Assembly: GCA_963920635.1 (NCBI GenBank)
Contig: OY987298.1
Span: 57,143,949-57,207,948 of the forward strand
Length of the DNA: 64,000 nt
Source: Pseudeuparius sepicola
Lineage: Eukaryota > Arthropoda > Insecta > Coleoptera > Anthribidae
Direction of reading: 5' to 3'
How positions within the stretch are numbered: position 1 is the first letter of the stretch; every line of letters begins with the position of its first letter. The notes beneath the pieces are model-generated. The model did not search any database and was not told the origin of the DNA. It saw only the letters and a program-made list of their open reading frames with translations. The position numbers and the translations under genes were made by a program. Shown here piece by piece: positions 42,675-55,900 of this stretch.

Positions 42675-44800
42675 TAGTAGAAACTAACTATCTACCATAT
42701 ATGCCATAGAAACTACATACCTACCCTTTAAGGGAAAAAGCACACTTGCAATTGGGTAGAATATGTGAAAAAAGTAAATACAAACTGTTGATTTCAACTG
42801 TTCTTAATATACTGGGCGGATGAAGCGGAAACCTAATGCAAGTCATTACGAACGGAATATGCCCAGCACATACGATGCGTTCGGAAACCATACCGTCCCA
42901 TCTTAGGTGCCGTCTCGTCTTAGGTTACTCTCCCCTATTTAAAGAGTGATACTTTTAAACTACATGCGTACACGGGAAAAGGTTGTACAAAAGACCCCCT
43001 TTTGCCCCGTTTGTTCCTTTGTTCTTTGATTTCTTGACTAAAATTATACAAAAAAACGTGTTTTTATAACAAACAAATCTCTACCCAATTTCAACCATCT
43101 ACAATATTAATATATACACTTATTAATAAAATTCGTTTTTTAAAATCAACTTTGAAACCCTGTATTGAGGTAGAGAGCCTAGATGAAAAAAGGAATTAGA
43201 AAATACATATTATTAGAGCTCAAAGTATCAGTGGTCAATGGACATACCAATACTTTTTCGTAACCCTGTTAAATTAACCTATTTCCGACTTTAAAGTCGG
43301 AATTACCGTATTTTTGACTTTCACGTCGGAATTATACTATTTTTGTCGGAATTAAAAAAAATTGTGGCCCTTCTACGTTTCCGTAAATTTCAGTCAAAAA
43401 TCAAAACAATAACTTTTTTAAGGTTCGAGAACATAAAATAACCTGTTTACACTAACAAAGTTTTTTTGTTTTCTAATTTGGACGTTTGCAACATTTTATG
43501 AGCTGAAAATCGGTATTTGGAGTTTTGTCAATTTGGGGATTTTTTCAAACATAGCATGCCATGGAAAATGTAAATTTACAAAACTTATATGTGGTCTTTT
43601 GGAGAACTATATTCTATATAGAGCAAATAATTGTCGGTTCCTTCATTATTGGCAACAGTGGCAACTTTTAATCTAATCAAGATAATTTGCCTTACGGTGT
43701 GGTGTTCGCTTGATTATGACTCGCACTGCAATCCTGCTGCAGGCCGCCAGACTGCTCTTAAATATTAGATTAGGTGATCTTGCGACGTTATCGTTGCCAG
43801 GAAAACAAACTCTAGAGTTTAAAAAGAAATTTAGCAGGGCGTGGAAAATACTTCTACCTACGGGCATGTACACAAGTGTACTTTTCCATACTTTCTTCGT
43901 GCAAAAGTTGTACACTTTTCGGTAAACTGCCATCACGTGCGAGAAAGTGTCACTTTCGGCCCAACTAGTGAAACAAAGTTGATAACGATCAACTTTAATT
44001 CTGCGGCAATTAGGTACAAGCAGAACTGTTATATAGAGCAAGCCACATCGGTAAATAAAAATTAAAAAGTTATGGCTTGAGAACCTTTTTAGGGTCTTTC
44101 TTGAACTCACATTTGTGTATCGACATGGTTACAGCCCCCAGTTTTTTTGAACGGGCTTCACCAAAGGGCACCATAAGACATTAGAGACAAAAAATATCAA
44201 AAAATACGCAGATATCTATGTTGAAGGTACCTTTCCAAACTAAAGTTTTAAATTCTTTGAATGTATAGCCTGAACGGGGAATGGAAAATCACCAAGGGGA
44301 TAGGCACCATTAAGTTATTTCCAGCGCGGCTTTAAGATTTTTTCCGACCTAGATTTCCCGAAAAGATGCAAAAAGAAAACGTACCGGGGGTCTCCTCTAA
44401 AATTGAGATTACACTTTCAGAACAACACAGAACCTATACCGCGAAAATACCTGTTCCAGAAAAATGGGAAGAAATGGTCCCGAGATGCTACAAAGGGGTA
44501 TTTTGGTACCGAATCCCCGGAAAATTAGGAATTTGCCGAATTAGAGAGCCGCCCGCTGTTATCTCTCCGACATTTCCCTAAATTCGAATCGCGTGATTGG
44601 AATTTTGCCCCAAATATGAAAAGTAGTCCGTACGGCCGAACGGCTTTTCCGATTCGGTTACTTTTCTATGCAGTCGAAATTCCCCTGGACCCCTGGAATT
44701 CTAGGCCCTATGCGAGTCAAAACATTAAGAAACGCGAACGCAATCTGTGACAAAAGACCACAAGTGTTCACACACATACGGCTTTGCGCATACTACTGGC
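42675..44800. other. Non-coding stretch with one 20-bp palindrome
   Basis: TTCCGACTTTAAAGTCGGAA is a perfect palindrome at 43283-43302, and GTCGGAATTA recurs twice within the next 50 bases. The sequence near 42895-42955 (TCCCATCTTAGG...CTCTCCCC) resembles a pogo-like element end. Open frames at 43673-44110 (minus) and 44366-44581 (plus) have no recognised domain. Confidence 0.4.
44793..44800. repeat. Left 8-bp target duplication of the hAT element
   Basis: CTACTGGC, identical to 45935-45942. Confidence 0.9.
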
Positions 44801-45111
44801 CACGGGCGTAGCCAAGGGGGGGGTTTCGGGGGTTCAACCCCCCCCCCCCCCCGAAATAAGCAAAATATTACCTAATATTATACCGAAAAAATACGAGGAG
44901 TGAAGAATTAAATTATTATTACGTTTGAATATATGTAGTAATAGTAGCGCCTAGCGCCATCTTTTGACGAGAGGCAGACGCAGTTGCAGCCGAACTATTT
45001 TGTATTGTAGGGACACTTTGCGTTGTTTCTCGATTATTCGCCACGCCCCTCGGTCGAAATGAGTGGAACTTTGTGGAAGTTCGTGGAAGTTTCTGGACGG
45101 CTACTGGGCTG

Positions 45112-45120
45112 CTATATAAG
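45112..45120 (+). promoter_or_regulatory. Possible TATA box of the hAT gene
   Basis: CTATATAAGC lies about 190 bases upstream of the ATG at 45309 and in front of a GC-rich 5' leader. Position and spacing are consistent with a core promoter; not tested. Confidence 0.35.
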
Positions 45121-45308
45121 CGGCGCCGCGGCGCGTGACCGCGCTTACGGCAGTATTGTTCCATGCGAACTCGAAGCGAATAAAAGTGAAAAGTGGTGAA
45201 CGAATAGTGAAGAGAATTAAGTGTACCGTGTAAGTGAGTAATTTTAGTGCGCTGTTATTCGATGACCTTGTTAAGGATAGATACGTGAATCATTATTACT
45301 GTCGAAAA

Positions 45309-45741
45309 ATGGAGGGCAAAAAAAGGAAGGGTGATAAACCTAAAGGTATGGACTACTGGAAAAAGTGGTGTAGTCAAGGTCAAGGGGTTTCTAATAAAGA
45401 AACTAATTTGGATTTAGCTATCAAAGCTTCAGCTACCTTGCATGCTGATAAGAAGACTGCCTACCCCGAAATCTAGTTTGGAATGCCTAGATATGTGCAA
45501 TAAAAACCTTTATCTTAATATTTACACATTACTACAAATCTTCGCTACCATTCCTGTATCCACTGCTACCCCAGAAAGGTCTTTCTCGAGCCTAAGGAGA
45601 CTGAAAAACTATTTACGAAACACTACAAGTGAAAACAGACTTAATGGTTTGGCTCTAATGAACATTCACTATGGAACAGAAATTGATGCAGATGAAGTAG
45701 TGGATATATTTAAAAGAAAAAGCCGAAGATTTCTTCTTTAA
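45309..45741 (+). pseudogene. hAT transposase, N-terminus fused to dimerisation domain by internal deletion
   Basis: The ATG at 45309 opens MEGKKRKGDKPKGMDYWKKW and runs to about 45460. There the frame changes and the sequence jumps to the hAT C-terminal dimerisation domain: LLQIFATIPVSTATPERSFSS, then LRRLKNYLRNTTSENRLNGL and ALMNIH, ending FKRKSRRFLL at 45741. That domain, seen in all hAT transposases, mediates oligomerisation. The catalytic RNase H-like core and most of the insertion domain are absent. The two parts are in different frames, so no fused protein is made from the unedited frame. Confidence 0.85.
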
Positions 45742-45942
45742 TGGTTTTAGATTTAGCGCAGAGGAACGAAATTAATTTATCCATTTCATTTAAAGTTAAG
45801 AACTTTATAAATATGTCGTAGTTTTTCGGATGAATATATAGATATTAAATTTCATGTAAGTATATTTTTGTTGTTTTATTTACTTCTCAAACTAAACCCC
45901 CCCCCCCCAAAACTAAATCCTGGCTACGCCCGTGCTACTGGC

Positions 45943-46585
45943 GACAGTAAGGACCAGAATAAACACCTGTAGGAGGTACGGCAGGGTCGAACTAGGCATT
46001 TATAACAAGGTGCTTAGTAGGTAGGTAACTTTATTTTTAAGGTAAAAAAATTCACTGCTGTGTTACTCAAATTATGTAAAGGAAAATGGTGGGTTCTTTC
46101 AGCAAATATATTCTTCAAAAACTACACCATTCTTATTAAATTCCAGGCTTTCGTTCTCAGTTTTAGAACTTCATCAGGGCTAGACGTATTGAAATTGTAA
46201 TTATGTTTTCTATTCATTATTATTAAGTTGATTAGGTACTTACATTTATATGATAGTAAAGTTAATTTAAAAAAATCTTAAAATTATACCTACATAATAA
46301 TATATAAGTATTTTTTTTGAATATATGAGTTATAGGATTAAAATTATTCGGTGTTTAGAAGAAAGAAAACCTTCAGCGTCTATATACCAAAAAAATTTTG
46401 GAATATTTTGAAATAACAATTTGTTCCGCTTTTATGATAAAATATTTGTTTCAGCAAAAAATGACATGTTCTAACAGAATTGTTTCGTTTTATCAGAAAG
46501 CTGCGTAGACTTGTCAAACCGCCTAGCTCTGGTGACACCACGTGTGTTCTTGACTTGACAGTTATAAATTGGTTGTGGTTATAGT
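45943..46585. other. Non-coding stretch
   Basis: No domain and no repeat found. Confidence 0.4.
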
Positions 46586-46587
46586 AA

Positions 46588-47745
46588 GAGAGCCGACTGC
46601 ATGATTTCAACTCTCATAAGCTTATATAATAAGATGTTGTGTAAAATGTAGAGAGTATATTTCCTTACTTGAAGCGAGTAGGTTGCCTCAATTTATATGG
46701 GCCCGATCATTGTTATTTAAAGAAGTTCCGGTCAATTTTTAAGCAAATCTACTCTCATATGATTATTGCACAAAATAGGTACCATCGGAAAGAAGGTCCA
46801 TGGAGCAACAATAAAAAAAGGGCTCTTGGTCCCTTAGAAATCGGATAGGCGTATTTTCGGGTCCCCGAAAATCCTCCGCTGTTAAATACGGCGCGAAAGA
46901 CGGGGGCAAGTCTGGACCTCGGGGACGCGAGTTGTGTGCGAACTCCCGCTATACAGCCAGTGCCATATACCGCTTGATGCACAGGAAAAAATTTTTTCAA
47001 ACGCGTTTTTCGTGAGATCTGACGGTACGGCGAGATGGCCGGAGAACGGGTCAACATATATTAATAAGGATTTTCGGCTAAAAAAACGACCTATACATAG
47101 ATGGGACGCATCTTCTTTACGTGATTGGCCGGCATTTCCCGTCACCTAAAAGCCAAAGTCCGTAAACTGTCAGGAATTGCCCTTTTTCGCCGAGCTACAG
47201 CTAAGTTATTTCGGCTCGAGGTTCTTGGGTCGGAATTTCTAAAGCTTCCCTCAAGTCTTCAGGTGAGGTGCAGATGTTTCCGGTGCCCCCGAAAAATTAA
47301 AAAATTAGAAAAATACGCAATTTATAAGAGCGGTTCCTCAGGATTTCCCGTCAATTTCGTTAATTCTACAGCCGTCCCGTTTCTCGAAACTTGGAAATCG
47401 GGAGTCGGGAAATTTGGTTAAATATCGAATTTTCGAGGTTTCTTTTAGTACTGGAGGAAAGTACAAGATCCAATTAAGAAAATTACCATCTTCCTCGATT
47501 TTTAGAACGGCACTTTTCGAATTTGTTAAAAGACTTTTGCGAAAATGTAGTAAATATGTTTGTGGGACGGGTTGTACCTACCTATTAAAAAATTAAAAAT
47601 TATCCACAACTTCTTTAAATAACAATGATCGGGCCTATATCTGAGGCAACCTACTCGCTTCAAGCAAAGAAATAAACTCTCTACATTTTACATAACATCT
47701 TATTCTATAAGTTTATGAGAGTTGAAATCATGCGGCCGGCTCTTG
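46588..47745. mobile_element. Foldback element with about 160-bp terminal inverted repeats
   Basis: The left arm (46580-46745), beginning AGAGCCGACTGCATGATTTC, pairs with the right arm (47595-47745), which ends GAAATCATGCGGCCGGCTCT. Shared inner blocks include ACTCTCATAA, TGAAGCGAGTAGGTTGCCTC and GATCATTGTTATTTAAAGAAGTT. The interior of about 850 bp has short frames on both strands without any domain. Target duplication is not clear (ATAGT on the left, ACTAT on the right may be part of the repeat). Superfamily unknown. Confidence 0.7.
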
Positions 47746-49963
47746 GACTATTAGATAATAATACCTATTTCCGATTAGTGACTAACAGTGTACCTATTGT
47801 GTAGAGAATACGTTAAATTTTGTAACCAAGACTATTATTGTTGGAGTACGAAGATCTATATATTCCAAAGAATCACGGACTAAACACTTAACTGGAAAAC
47901 GAAATTTTCAGTGAGCACTTTTAACTGACACCCTAACTGTCAGCAATACCTAAGTTGAAGTTATTATAAGAATGAAAAGAAGTACCCCGAATATTAAGTT
48001 TTCCAATTCCAAAGGAATAAACCTTATTACCTACTTAGTTCCCGCGTTCGGGCCAAATTCCGAAGGTGAGCTTAGAGTCCCTGCTTTAATTAAAATCAAC
48101 CGGGGTGCTCCGTCTTTAATAAAAGTACCTATTTTTCTTTAATAAAAGACCCGGATGACTGGGTTGCGAATCCCCCAAGAATTTATTTACCTTTTTACTC
48201 ACGTAATGATTGAGAAAAGATCCCTTGCATAATAAATGCCTGATGAATAAATTTCTCCTTTTTCCAGGCATTTAAAAATATAGCTGTTAATTAGAAATCT
48301 TGGCGCAGGTAGAGAAAGACGGGGAAACTTCGGAAAGGATATTTAATTTAGGCGACGAAATCCCCCTGGAACTTGTAAACTACAGTTTCTTTTATCTCTT
48401 TGTCGGGGCGGAATTTTGGTAGGTAAACAAAAACAATAAATTATGCAGGGCTGTACTGTTTGAATTAAATTCCCAGGAACTTTTCCGATGTCACTAACTC
48501 AATGTATTTTTTTGCGCCCTTTTCTTCGGCACAGAAGATGGCAAGACTGCAAACTAAATTACCCCCAAGTTCGGCGGCAAATGCGTATGCGGCGCCTCGG
48601 AGCTGCTGCGGTGTTATTTTACCTAGTTGTGTAATTCGAATTGCTTTATTGCGTAATCCAAATTTACACTGAAATTGTTTGCGCCTCAAATCTTATTTCA
48701 TACGCGCGAAATTAGATTCCCATGCCCCGCCTAACTTAGGCGGGGGTTCCGTTACTTAACATCAAAATAATGAAAATCATCCAGGTTGATGACATTCCTC
48801 ATACAGCATGTCAGCCCTATCCCGCTTTCCGCTCGTTCCAGTTCAGGCAGGCGAGAAGCGCTAAAACCAGAACAGCTCATTTCTCAACTCGTACGATTAA
48901 ACAATTCGCTTTTGTTTTGATATAGCTTTACGGTCAATGTTCGCTAGGGAAACTATACCCATCGAGTCCTCGAAGAATGCTGATATTTTTATAGTATTTC
49001 TAAAGTCACTTGAAACAGCATAAAAAACTCTAATTGGTGTCACAAAAAGAATATAGGACAGAAGCGTCACGCAGTTTTCAAAAATATACATATTCTACAA
49101 GCAACATAATATTTCACTTTTAAGGTTTTTTAAGGTTGTCGTCAAACACAACGTAGGTAAAGGTTAATGCACCATATAATATTTTCAAAAGGTCTCTAAA
49201 AAGATATATCGATTATAACTATTTACGCAAGTATATCCTAAGATCTTAGAAATTATGGCACGCCTATCCACCGCATTTCGCTGAACAAGTGGCCAGCCGT
49301 CGAACAGTGTAGCCCAAGCAAGTATTGGTGATATTTATTAGGCGAGCATTCAGTCACCTGTTTTTACTACAATATCTACCTTATCTGTCTCCTTCATCTT
49401 TTTTTCCTGCTAATACCAGGTGCGGTTCAATATGGTTAAAAAAGTGTTTTGTCTCGTATTGCCGAGACGAATGTTCTCGAGCTACCCTGGTAAAATGTAA
49501 ATAAACTCACTTGGAACACAGTGATATACGGGGCGCGATCTATTTCATAGCATTTGCCACGCTCTGCTACTGGTAAAAATACCAGACTTATCAGCAGAAA
49601 TCACCCGTATAAAATTCAAAGGTTTTTCATGCGGTCAACGTCGACCTAATCAAGGAGGCAGCCAATAAGGAAGCGGGCGTAGCGATTTGATTGGTCGGCG
49701 TTTCGGAGATTCATCGAGCAGGTGTCGACGTGGGCCAGTTAAGCTAGTTAACCAGTGCCGTGCAAGGAAATAAGGATTGCGCTTTATTTTAAGGATTTTG
49801 CTTTTGTGTATAGATTTTTGTGTGGTGTTGTTTTGTGTGAAACAAAATTATTGGTTTGCTTTGGTTTAAATTATTTCAAAGTTTATTTTATTATTTTTTA
49901 GAGCATTTAAATAAAATTTTTATAATATTATTAAGTGCCGCGCGCCGCCTAAGACTCGATTTT
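47746..49963. other. Non-coding stretch with a small GC hairpin
   Basis: CCCCGCCTAACTTAGGCGGGG at 48725-48745 forms a 10-bp stem around one base. At about 49640-49760 two CCAAT-type motifs and a GC-richer patch could be promoter-like, but no gene follows that I can recognise. Confidence 0.35.
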
Positions 49964-50003
49964 GTTTTACCAAAGTCTAGAGACTCTAGACTTTGGTTTT
50001 TAC
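49964..50003. repeat. 25-bp palindrome between GTTTTAC direct repeats
   Basis: GTTTTAC (49964-49970), CAAAGTCTAGAG-A-CTCTAGACTTTG (49971-49995), GTTTTTAC (49996-50003). Same architecture as the mini-insertions in the P-like elements, but a different palindrome. Confidence 0.75.
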
Positions 50004-52414
50004 AGAGGAAACGCCGCCCAAGCGTTTTTATGCTGTTCCAAGTGACTTTAGAAATACTATACCTACCTATATTTTTTTTGTCATTGCAAATAATTAAGAG
50101 TGTCGAAGCCTTCAAATCAAAAATTTTTCACGCGATATTTTCGTTCAAAATTAATAGATTTTGGATTATGGTTCTGAAGAATAGGTAGGTACAGTGAAAT
50201 CGAAATAGCTACGACCATTTACCATTCCTTTACTCAATGCTAGGACGCAATTTTCGGCCTTTGTAAAGATAGGTGATGAGTCATAAAGTTAATATGGGAC
50301 AATACCTCAAAGCAAGTTGAATAATTCTATTGCAATAGGTAAAATATAATGTATAATCCATTCAAGGACATCAAATTAGAATCATCCAGAAAAGCCCGGA
50401 ATGCCAAGTGTCGCGAGGTGTCAAAACAGCATGTTGAAAAGAGAAGGGAAAGTTCAGCCGCCCTTAGGACTCCAAAGAAAATTGTATTACACAGTTGCGG
50501 TAGAACTAGAATGGCGAGAAGAAGAAACTGACCTATTTTTTTCTTTATTTCGATCTCGTTTTATTCTGGGACACTTCGATAGGTGATAGAAAACTATAAA
50601 ATATTACTATTTTATGATATAACTTTTTATCAACAGCCGCCTCGTTTTCGAGATACAGGATGTTTAAATTCTAAAAAAAAAGAAGTTTATTTTTATTTTT
50701 ACAACCATTAAAGATATTCACACGAAATTTGGTATACAGCATGCATTCATCAATAGTGTCACAAAATGTGATAATATCAAGTTCCCCAATTAGCCAGTAG
50801 AGGAGATATGAGTATATACTATGTACATCTGAATAAAATTAGGAAAATACAGTGTACACGTGGTAGGTTTAAGTTGAGAAAATTGTTATGTAGCCTGTAC
50901 AATTTTTACACGCTACATAAAAAAAAATCTTAACTTATACTCCATCCGTTTTATCAAGAAAAATAATAATACGGCCTTGTACAGATCTTTTTTTATGCAC
51001 TTGGATAGCTTTTTTTTTATTTTCAGCAAAAATTTTTTCTCGACATTTCTCGAATCTGCCACAGTTTTACGACAAATTTGATTTTTCGTAGATGACTCCT
51101 TTTTGAAATGTTAAAAGAAAAATTATTTAATTTGATGAAATGACACCTTTATTGTACGAACATGATGTATTATTATCGACGATTTATTATCATCGGTTTT
51201 AAAAGAAAAAATAGGTAGCTAAATTATTTGGCCATCGATGATTGTATTGTTAGATTAGTATAACATTCTATACTAAAATCAAATAACTCCTGATAACGCC
51301 TGATGTAAACAAGAACGTGTGCGCGTTGAGATTTTCGCTGAGCCGCACTGAGGCATGATCTTTATTTAATTTTACTTTTACAATAATTGTTTACGTCAAA
51401 ACATGAAAACATCGAATTATTTGTGGGAGTGTCTAAATAGCTGAAAACAACAAGATAAAACCGCATTTTTTTTGCGATCGAGTGCAGTGTTTCCAGACGC
51501 GCTGATATTTTATGGCCTATTGACCAATCGCCCTATTTCGCGGAACGTCATCGATCACGTGCTTTTATTTACGCCAGGCGTTAAGAGTTACTTGATTTTA
51601 GTATAGTCAGTACTGACCAAATAGAAATCTAAAATGTCATTTCTTTTCAAATGTGTAACGAAGTTACCAGTTTTAAAGTTTTCATTTTTGTTTTACACTC
51701 ACGCGCTATTTTTAGCGGCCGGCCGTCCACCGTAGTTTTTATATTCACACCAATGATTCTTTTTTTTACATGGTAGGCCTGTTTTCCTTACTTTATTGCA
51801 TTTAATTAAACTCTGGTGATTACTCTTCTGCCCTTTTCCGCTTAATAATAATTTAGTGTTTTACCAAAGGGATGAGGGACACCGAAAAGGGGTGGAATCG
51901 AATTACTAACTCAACTTGCAGCTAGAGCCGCCGTTCTTTTTTGAAAACCGGGTATACAGGACATGCCCGACTCAGAGAGACGACCGTCAGCGACCTGTCC
52001 GGGGTGCAACAACCCCTAACTGCCCATATAGCTTCCGGCTGCCATTGTGGATGTCAGAATGGTGGGGACGAACGCCTGATCCATCGCCGCTGCCCCGACC
52101 AATGGGCGGCCGGCGCACTCGCCGCTAGGTGGCGCCACCCAACACCCAACCCAATAAATAGGCTGCGGCTGCCAAGGCCAAGGAGGCTCTCGTTTTTCCG
52201 ATATAGTTCCTGGTGATTATATCTACACTTATATTGTCCCCCCCCCGAACTACCCCTCCTAAAAACATCCGTTAACTTGTTGGAAGAGCGAGAAGTCCTG
52301 GACCAACATCCGTATCAATTATCCCTAATTTTAAGTTACCAAAAGATAGAGTGGTACAAAAATAGGAAAGGGACAATGGCCACCCCGCCTTTGCGATGCG
52401 CAGTAAATTTGTTT
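50004..52414. other. Non-coding stretch with a GC-rich patch at 51.92-52.2 kb
   Basis: The GC-rich patch has overlapping open frames on the plus strand without a recognised domain. A segment at 50660-50790 resembles parts of 58540-58610 inverted, a hint of another diverged repeat. Confidence 0.35.
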
Positions 52415-52935
52415 TCTTGAAATCGGCATTAAAATATCCCAAAATCGTCATTAAAAGCGCAGAAATCGTACAATAATGTAGCCCATTATTGTACGATTTT
52501 TTCAATAAGTAGGCCTTGGCGAGATGTAAACATCAAACGTCCGACGCGGAGAAATCGCCCGTCAAAAGTGACCAAATATTCAAAACCCGGCCGCTAAAGG
52601 CTCATTTAATTTTTCGTATACATTGCGAAATTGTTTCCTATAGAAGCGCAATCCTTCAGTATACATATTTTAGTAAATTTGAGTATCAATAGATTTGTTG
52701 AGTAGGCTGCACAAGAAGCAGCAGTTTGGTTTTTCTGTCAGAAGGTGCCGTACATCATTATACTTGTCCTAGGTAGAGCGATCGGTAAAGTCAAGCAACG
52801 CCGCGCGTAGTCGGTTCGTGGACGGGGGATCCCTTATTATTATTTTCTTGCCTAATAAAACATTTTTAGCAACTAAACTCCACATGAGTCATAAAAAGTT
52901 GAACTTCAGTGCCTTGGTACATAAATAACTATTAC
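52415..52935 (+). repeat. Repeat family B, copy 2 (521 bp)
   Basis: Colinear with 21703-22318 but without the left arm of the 3' inverted repeat and with a 16-bp perfect hairpin at 52463-52499 (AAATCGTACAATAATG and its inverse) in the 5' part. The 5S-like block is retained. Confidence 0.75.
52779..52833 (+). ncRNA. 5S rRNA-like segment inside repeat B copy 2
   Basis: CGATCGGTAAAGTCAAGCAA, CGCCGCGCGTAGTCGG and TTCGTGGACGGGGGATCCC. A few positions differ from copy 1. Upstream, GTGCCGTACATCA weakly resembles the 5' part of 5S (GGCCATACCA). Confidence 0.5.
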
Positions 52936-55900
52936 GGGCGTCGCCTAGCAACGGCTTTGCCAGGCAGTCAGACCAGCATACCAGTGGCGCATCAAGATAA
53001 CCATAGTATTACTTAGTATTTTTATTGCATCTTGGGTTGGTGTTTCGTGATTATGCATTTAATTTTGCAGTACTGATAGAAGCTTTTTTCTTTTTTTATA
53101 ATTGTTTTTGCGATCGTGATAGCTCCGAAAAAATTGAAATAAAAGAAAAAGTGCTTCATAGTCAGGCAAGGGAAAGCTAAATTTGGCTAAAATACCAAAA
53201 TGAAAAGTGTTTACATGACGTTTTAAAATGAGTTGTAGTCATAATTATTGTTGTAATTTGTAGAGGTATAATCGTGATTGCAATATGGTTTTTATTTAAT
53301 TTTGCTTTTTAGTATCATTTGGGAAATTTTTACCACCATAAATCAATGAGTGACGTTATTAACTGGGGTATATAATATGCCAATGTTTATACCCATGGAC
53401 AACAGAAAATTCCTAGCGATTTTATGAAGACTTGTCATCTGACAAAATCCGGACTTCTTACAGCAATCGGGGTATAATTCAGATTAGTTTGTTCTATATT
53501 ATAGTATTTATGAATAAAATATTTTTCCAGTTCAGTTCTATCTTTTAATGAAAATAAATTAAATAAATATAGTGCCTTTATAGAAGCTGTATATAAATCG
53601 GTTATAAGAAATGGTAATATTCACTGTAAGAAAAAACATTCCCAATGTACGCATATACGCCAATATAATTTCCAGCAACTTCTTGAAATATTTGAATTAA
53701 AAACGCTAATGCATTCCCAGGATTGCAACTGAGGATTTCTGTTCTTTTGAACGCGATATATTTGGTACTTGTAAAAGTGCAACCTATTTAATTTTTTCTA
53801 AATTCGCTCCACCACTGGCCTGAATGATAGGCCACGCCGCCAGCCGAAGTTCGCGCAACGCCTACCACGCCCTTATCACAAAGCTATATTTGTTGGCCTC
53901 TAGGGCACGAATTTCGAATTTAGATAGGATAAAACGAACCTCGTGATTTTCTTTAAATACCTTTAAAAAAATTCTTTGTTGATTAACATCCCGAGAATTT
54001 TTGAGCTTGCTTGCCGCAAAAGAACATGACCGCGTCACAGATAACCGGATCTGTGCCTCCTGATAAATAAACACGCAATTCGCACTTAGTGTTCGCATTT
54101 TCAATTTACGCCAATATGGAGGACAGATCGGCGAATACGCGCAGTGGCATGGGCGTATCATTTTCAATGTTCTGATTTGAAATTTGTAAATTATTCGAAA
54201 TAAATTTTGCAAAAAGTTTGGCAACTTTGGTATTGCCAACCTGGCTCAGTAACGCTTGAAGCGCCGCTCGTGATCCGACTCACGAACTAAAGAGTGCCTG
54301 CCTAGGACCTGGTGCGGGTAAAAGAAAATTTGTGGTTTCTATAGAAAAACATTTTTTTAAAGTTACAGATTTTATTAATTTTATCACGGGTCTTTGTAGG
54401 AACTTGTGATATCTGCATTTTTAATACCACCAGAGTCATTAGGTACATCGTTTGTTTCAATCGTCGCTTATATAGGTACACTCGTAGGTACGTATATTAT
54501 ACATACGTAGCACAAAAAGCTGAGATTGTAGCCATCGCGGAGACAGTCACGATTTGACGCGTTCGACGCATTCGACCAGCCAGACTGCGAATGCGAGTCT
54601 GCGGGTACGGGCTGTGGGAACGACCCAGGGACCCTTTAAAGTAAGGAGACCCAGCATTATACTTTCCAAATTGAGGCCGTTTCTTTTCCCATTCTAATGG
54701 TCTCAATGATGCCAAGTATGCAATTTTATTGGAGAATCTATGGATATAACAGGTACTTTGATTGTTAGTAAAAATTAATATGATTTCTAAAAATTAGACT
54801 TGACAATGTTCTGTCAACAAACACAGAATATGGCAAGTGCCAAATGAATCAAATTTTATATTTGAATTTGGTTTCCTGCAATTATTTTCAGGAATTTAAG
54901 TAGCTAATATAAATATGGTAAGTCAGTGCCGATTTTGCTTATTTAAGAAATTTGTCGCTATTGCACCTTGTTACCAGGTTCCTCAAACCATTTGTAATAT
55001 TATGTAGGTATAATAGGTACGTACTTGAACTTTCTTCCCTTGTTGAATGTATCTACCCAAAGAACTTTCACAAATTTCGGGATGGACTAATAAGATTAGG
55101 TCTTGTACTTAGTTCTAATCATGTAGTTTTTCTCGGTGCTCATTTTTGTAATTTTATTTCTCTCCCAAGGTACCTCACAAACGTAAAATAAACTTATAGT
55201 ATGTAGATAAAAACTGTTTAAAAAAAGACCTGACTGAAGCTACCTGCTTAATAATTTAATATTTAGGAAATACCATTTTTGTTTTGAACTACTTACTTAT
55301 ACGTAATGCCCACGTAATGGGAACTGTAGGATTACTAAACATGAGACAAGAAAAATCTTGTTGCAATTATTGGGACTACTACAGGCGGCCGCATTACCTT
55401 TAATTGACTATCTGGAAGTTAGAAAACTTAAAAATTGTGAACTATGAAGGGAAATATTTTGCCTCCTTTGGAATCTATGGCACTGGCATGTCACATAAAA
55501 CCTGATGGCAGTTGGACACTGACATATAACATAACCTTGTACCAGCCCACTTATGTGGTCTCCTTGGAGATATACAGAAAACAAGGCTTCACTTTTCCTA
55601 TGTGATAGACTGTGACATGCTGGGTCCCCTTATTTTAAAGAGTCCCTGGAACGACCGAACAGCACGGTTACCCCGCTTGGCTTTTCTCCCCACTTCCCAC
55701 TTCGCGCATGCGTATACGTAAGAAAAGCACCAAAATGCCACGAAATGCACCGAAATGCGCCGAAAGGCGCACCGAAATGCCCCATTTTTCTAGTGTCAAC
55801 GATATATTTTGTTTGCTCTAGTAGTTTGCACAAAATCGTCCTTTGAATTATTGAATCTCGGACAAAATCAAAATTGCCATGGAACATTCAAAACAGTTAT

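Larger units (their letters stand above)
44801..45934 (+). mobile_element. hAT deletion derivative (1,134 bp)
   Basis: Terminal inverted repeats CACGGGCGTAGCCA and TGGCTACGCCCGTG, each followed inward by long G or C runs. An exact 8-bp duplication flanks it, as typical for hAT. The gene inside keeps only the first about 50 codons and the last about 90 codons of a transposase, so the copy is non-autonomous. The ends are well preserved, which suggests a fairly recent insertion. Confidence 0.9.

Noticed and set aside
52463..52499. 16-bp hairpin in repeat B copy 2 as another footprint-type insertion
   Set aside because: No direct repeat flanks it; it arose from a change in an existing AAATCGG motif of the repeat.
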